Shown one piece after another: positions 63,875-64,000 of a stretch of DNA of 64,000 nt. Positions within the stretch are counted from its first letter, which is position 1; each line of letters begins with the position of its first letter. Under the pieces are notes generated by a model. It was given only the letters and a program-made list of their open reading frames with translations. It was not told the origin of the DNA and did not search any database. The stretch spans positions 310,001-374,000 of the forward strand of contig CAXBBL010000001.1 in NCBI GenBank assembly GCA_963974215.1, given 5' to 3'. Source of the stretch: Croceimicrobium sp963974215 (GTDB taxonomy: Bacteria; Bacteroidota; Bacteroidia; Flavobacteriales; Schleiferiaceae). The position numbers and the translations under genes were made by a program.

Positions 63875-63928
63875 AAAAGATTTTGCCCCTAAGTTAAGCA
63901 AGGAAATAGATTAGGCAAGTAGCCTTAA

Positions 63929-63940
63929 CGAACTCAGGTT
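63929..63940 (-). repeat. Dispersed element, short end E
   Basis: CGAACTCAGGTT equals the right end of copy A (12 of 12). The bases before it match copy A only loosely. It lies in the gap between the AddA-like gene and the SDR start, next to the SDR promoter region. Confidence 0.45.
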
Positions 63941-63957
63941 ATTTGTATTTTCCGTCC

Positions 63958-64000
63958 ATGAAAAAGAGTTTCAAGGGAAAAGTAGTTTGGATAACCGGCG
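63958..64000 (+). CDS. Short-chain dehydrogenase/reductase, N-terminal fragment
   Basis: Only 14 codons are visible: MKKSFKGKVVWITG. The pattern GKVVWITG leads into the Rossmann TGxxxGIG motif of SDR enzymes. The gene runs off the right side. The family call is from this short stretch only. Confidence 0.6.
   Translation, partial: MKKSFKGKVVWITG

Overview
The window is a piece of a low-to-medium GC chromosome from the Bacteroidota, most likely order Flavobacteriales. The evidence is a PorW/SprE-type T9SS lipoprotein, two secreted proteins with C-terminal type A T9SS sorting domains (YPNP start, short Lys/Arg-rich end), Bacteroidetes-type promoters (TAnnTTTG), an F1Fo ATP synthase operon that lacks the beta and epsilon genes, and an IPExxxVDY-family gene between pyk and rnc. 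Family or genus cannot be settled from the sequence alone.

Region 1 (1-9.8 kb) is housekeeping: the start of gltX, then a DUF4175-like membrane protein, ybeY, mnmG and a methyltransferase in one direction, then holB, pgk, a CvpA-like protein and a small unknown. Two near-perfect parS palindromes lie 480 bp apart, one inside mnmG and one across the mnmG stop and the next start, which suggests a chromosome-partitioning locus. Region 2 (9.8-18.2 kb) has two tandem paralogous lipoproteins, pheS, the block pyk / IPExxxVDY / rnc / fabF / acpP reading leftward, purN and rnhA, and an M23 peptidase.

Region 3 (18.2-30.6 kb) begins with porW, bactofilin, atpZ and a DUF6168-like gene, which run with tiny or negative spacing into atpB-E-F-H-A-G. 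A histidine kinase without a neighbouring regulator, a crotonase with a translationally coupled esterase, and an S4 RNA-binding protein follow.

Region 4 (30.6-51.1 kb) is the cell-surface region: a 1321-residue T9SS beta-helix protein on the minus strand, a LytTR response regulator, and a 4440-residue T9SS adhesin directly followed by an OmpA-type outer-membrane protein. The adhesin carries six FN3-like modules mixed with MAM/anchor-J-like modules, two SprB-like repeats, 21 tandem ~80-residue repeats and four HYR-like modules.

Region 5 (51.1-64 kb) holds tRNA-Asn, a PfkB kinase, an ECF sigma factor with a putative anti-sigma/beta-barrel fusion and a lipoprotein, a biotinyl carrier protein, a protein that looks like an M1 aminopeptidase without its catalytic domain, rseP, kbl, an AddA/RecB-like helicase-nuclease and the start of an SDR gene. 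A dispersed ~180 bp element with ~30 bp terminal inverted repeats occurs twice nearly whole (after pheS and before porW) and as single ends elsewhere.

All family calls were made by reading motifs and conserved gene order; no database search was run.
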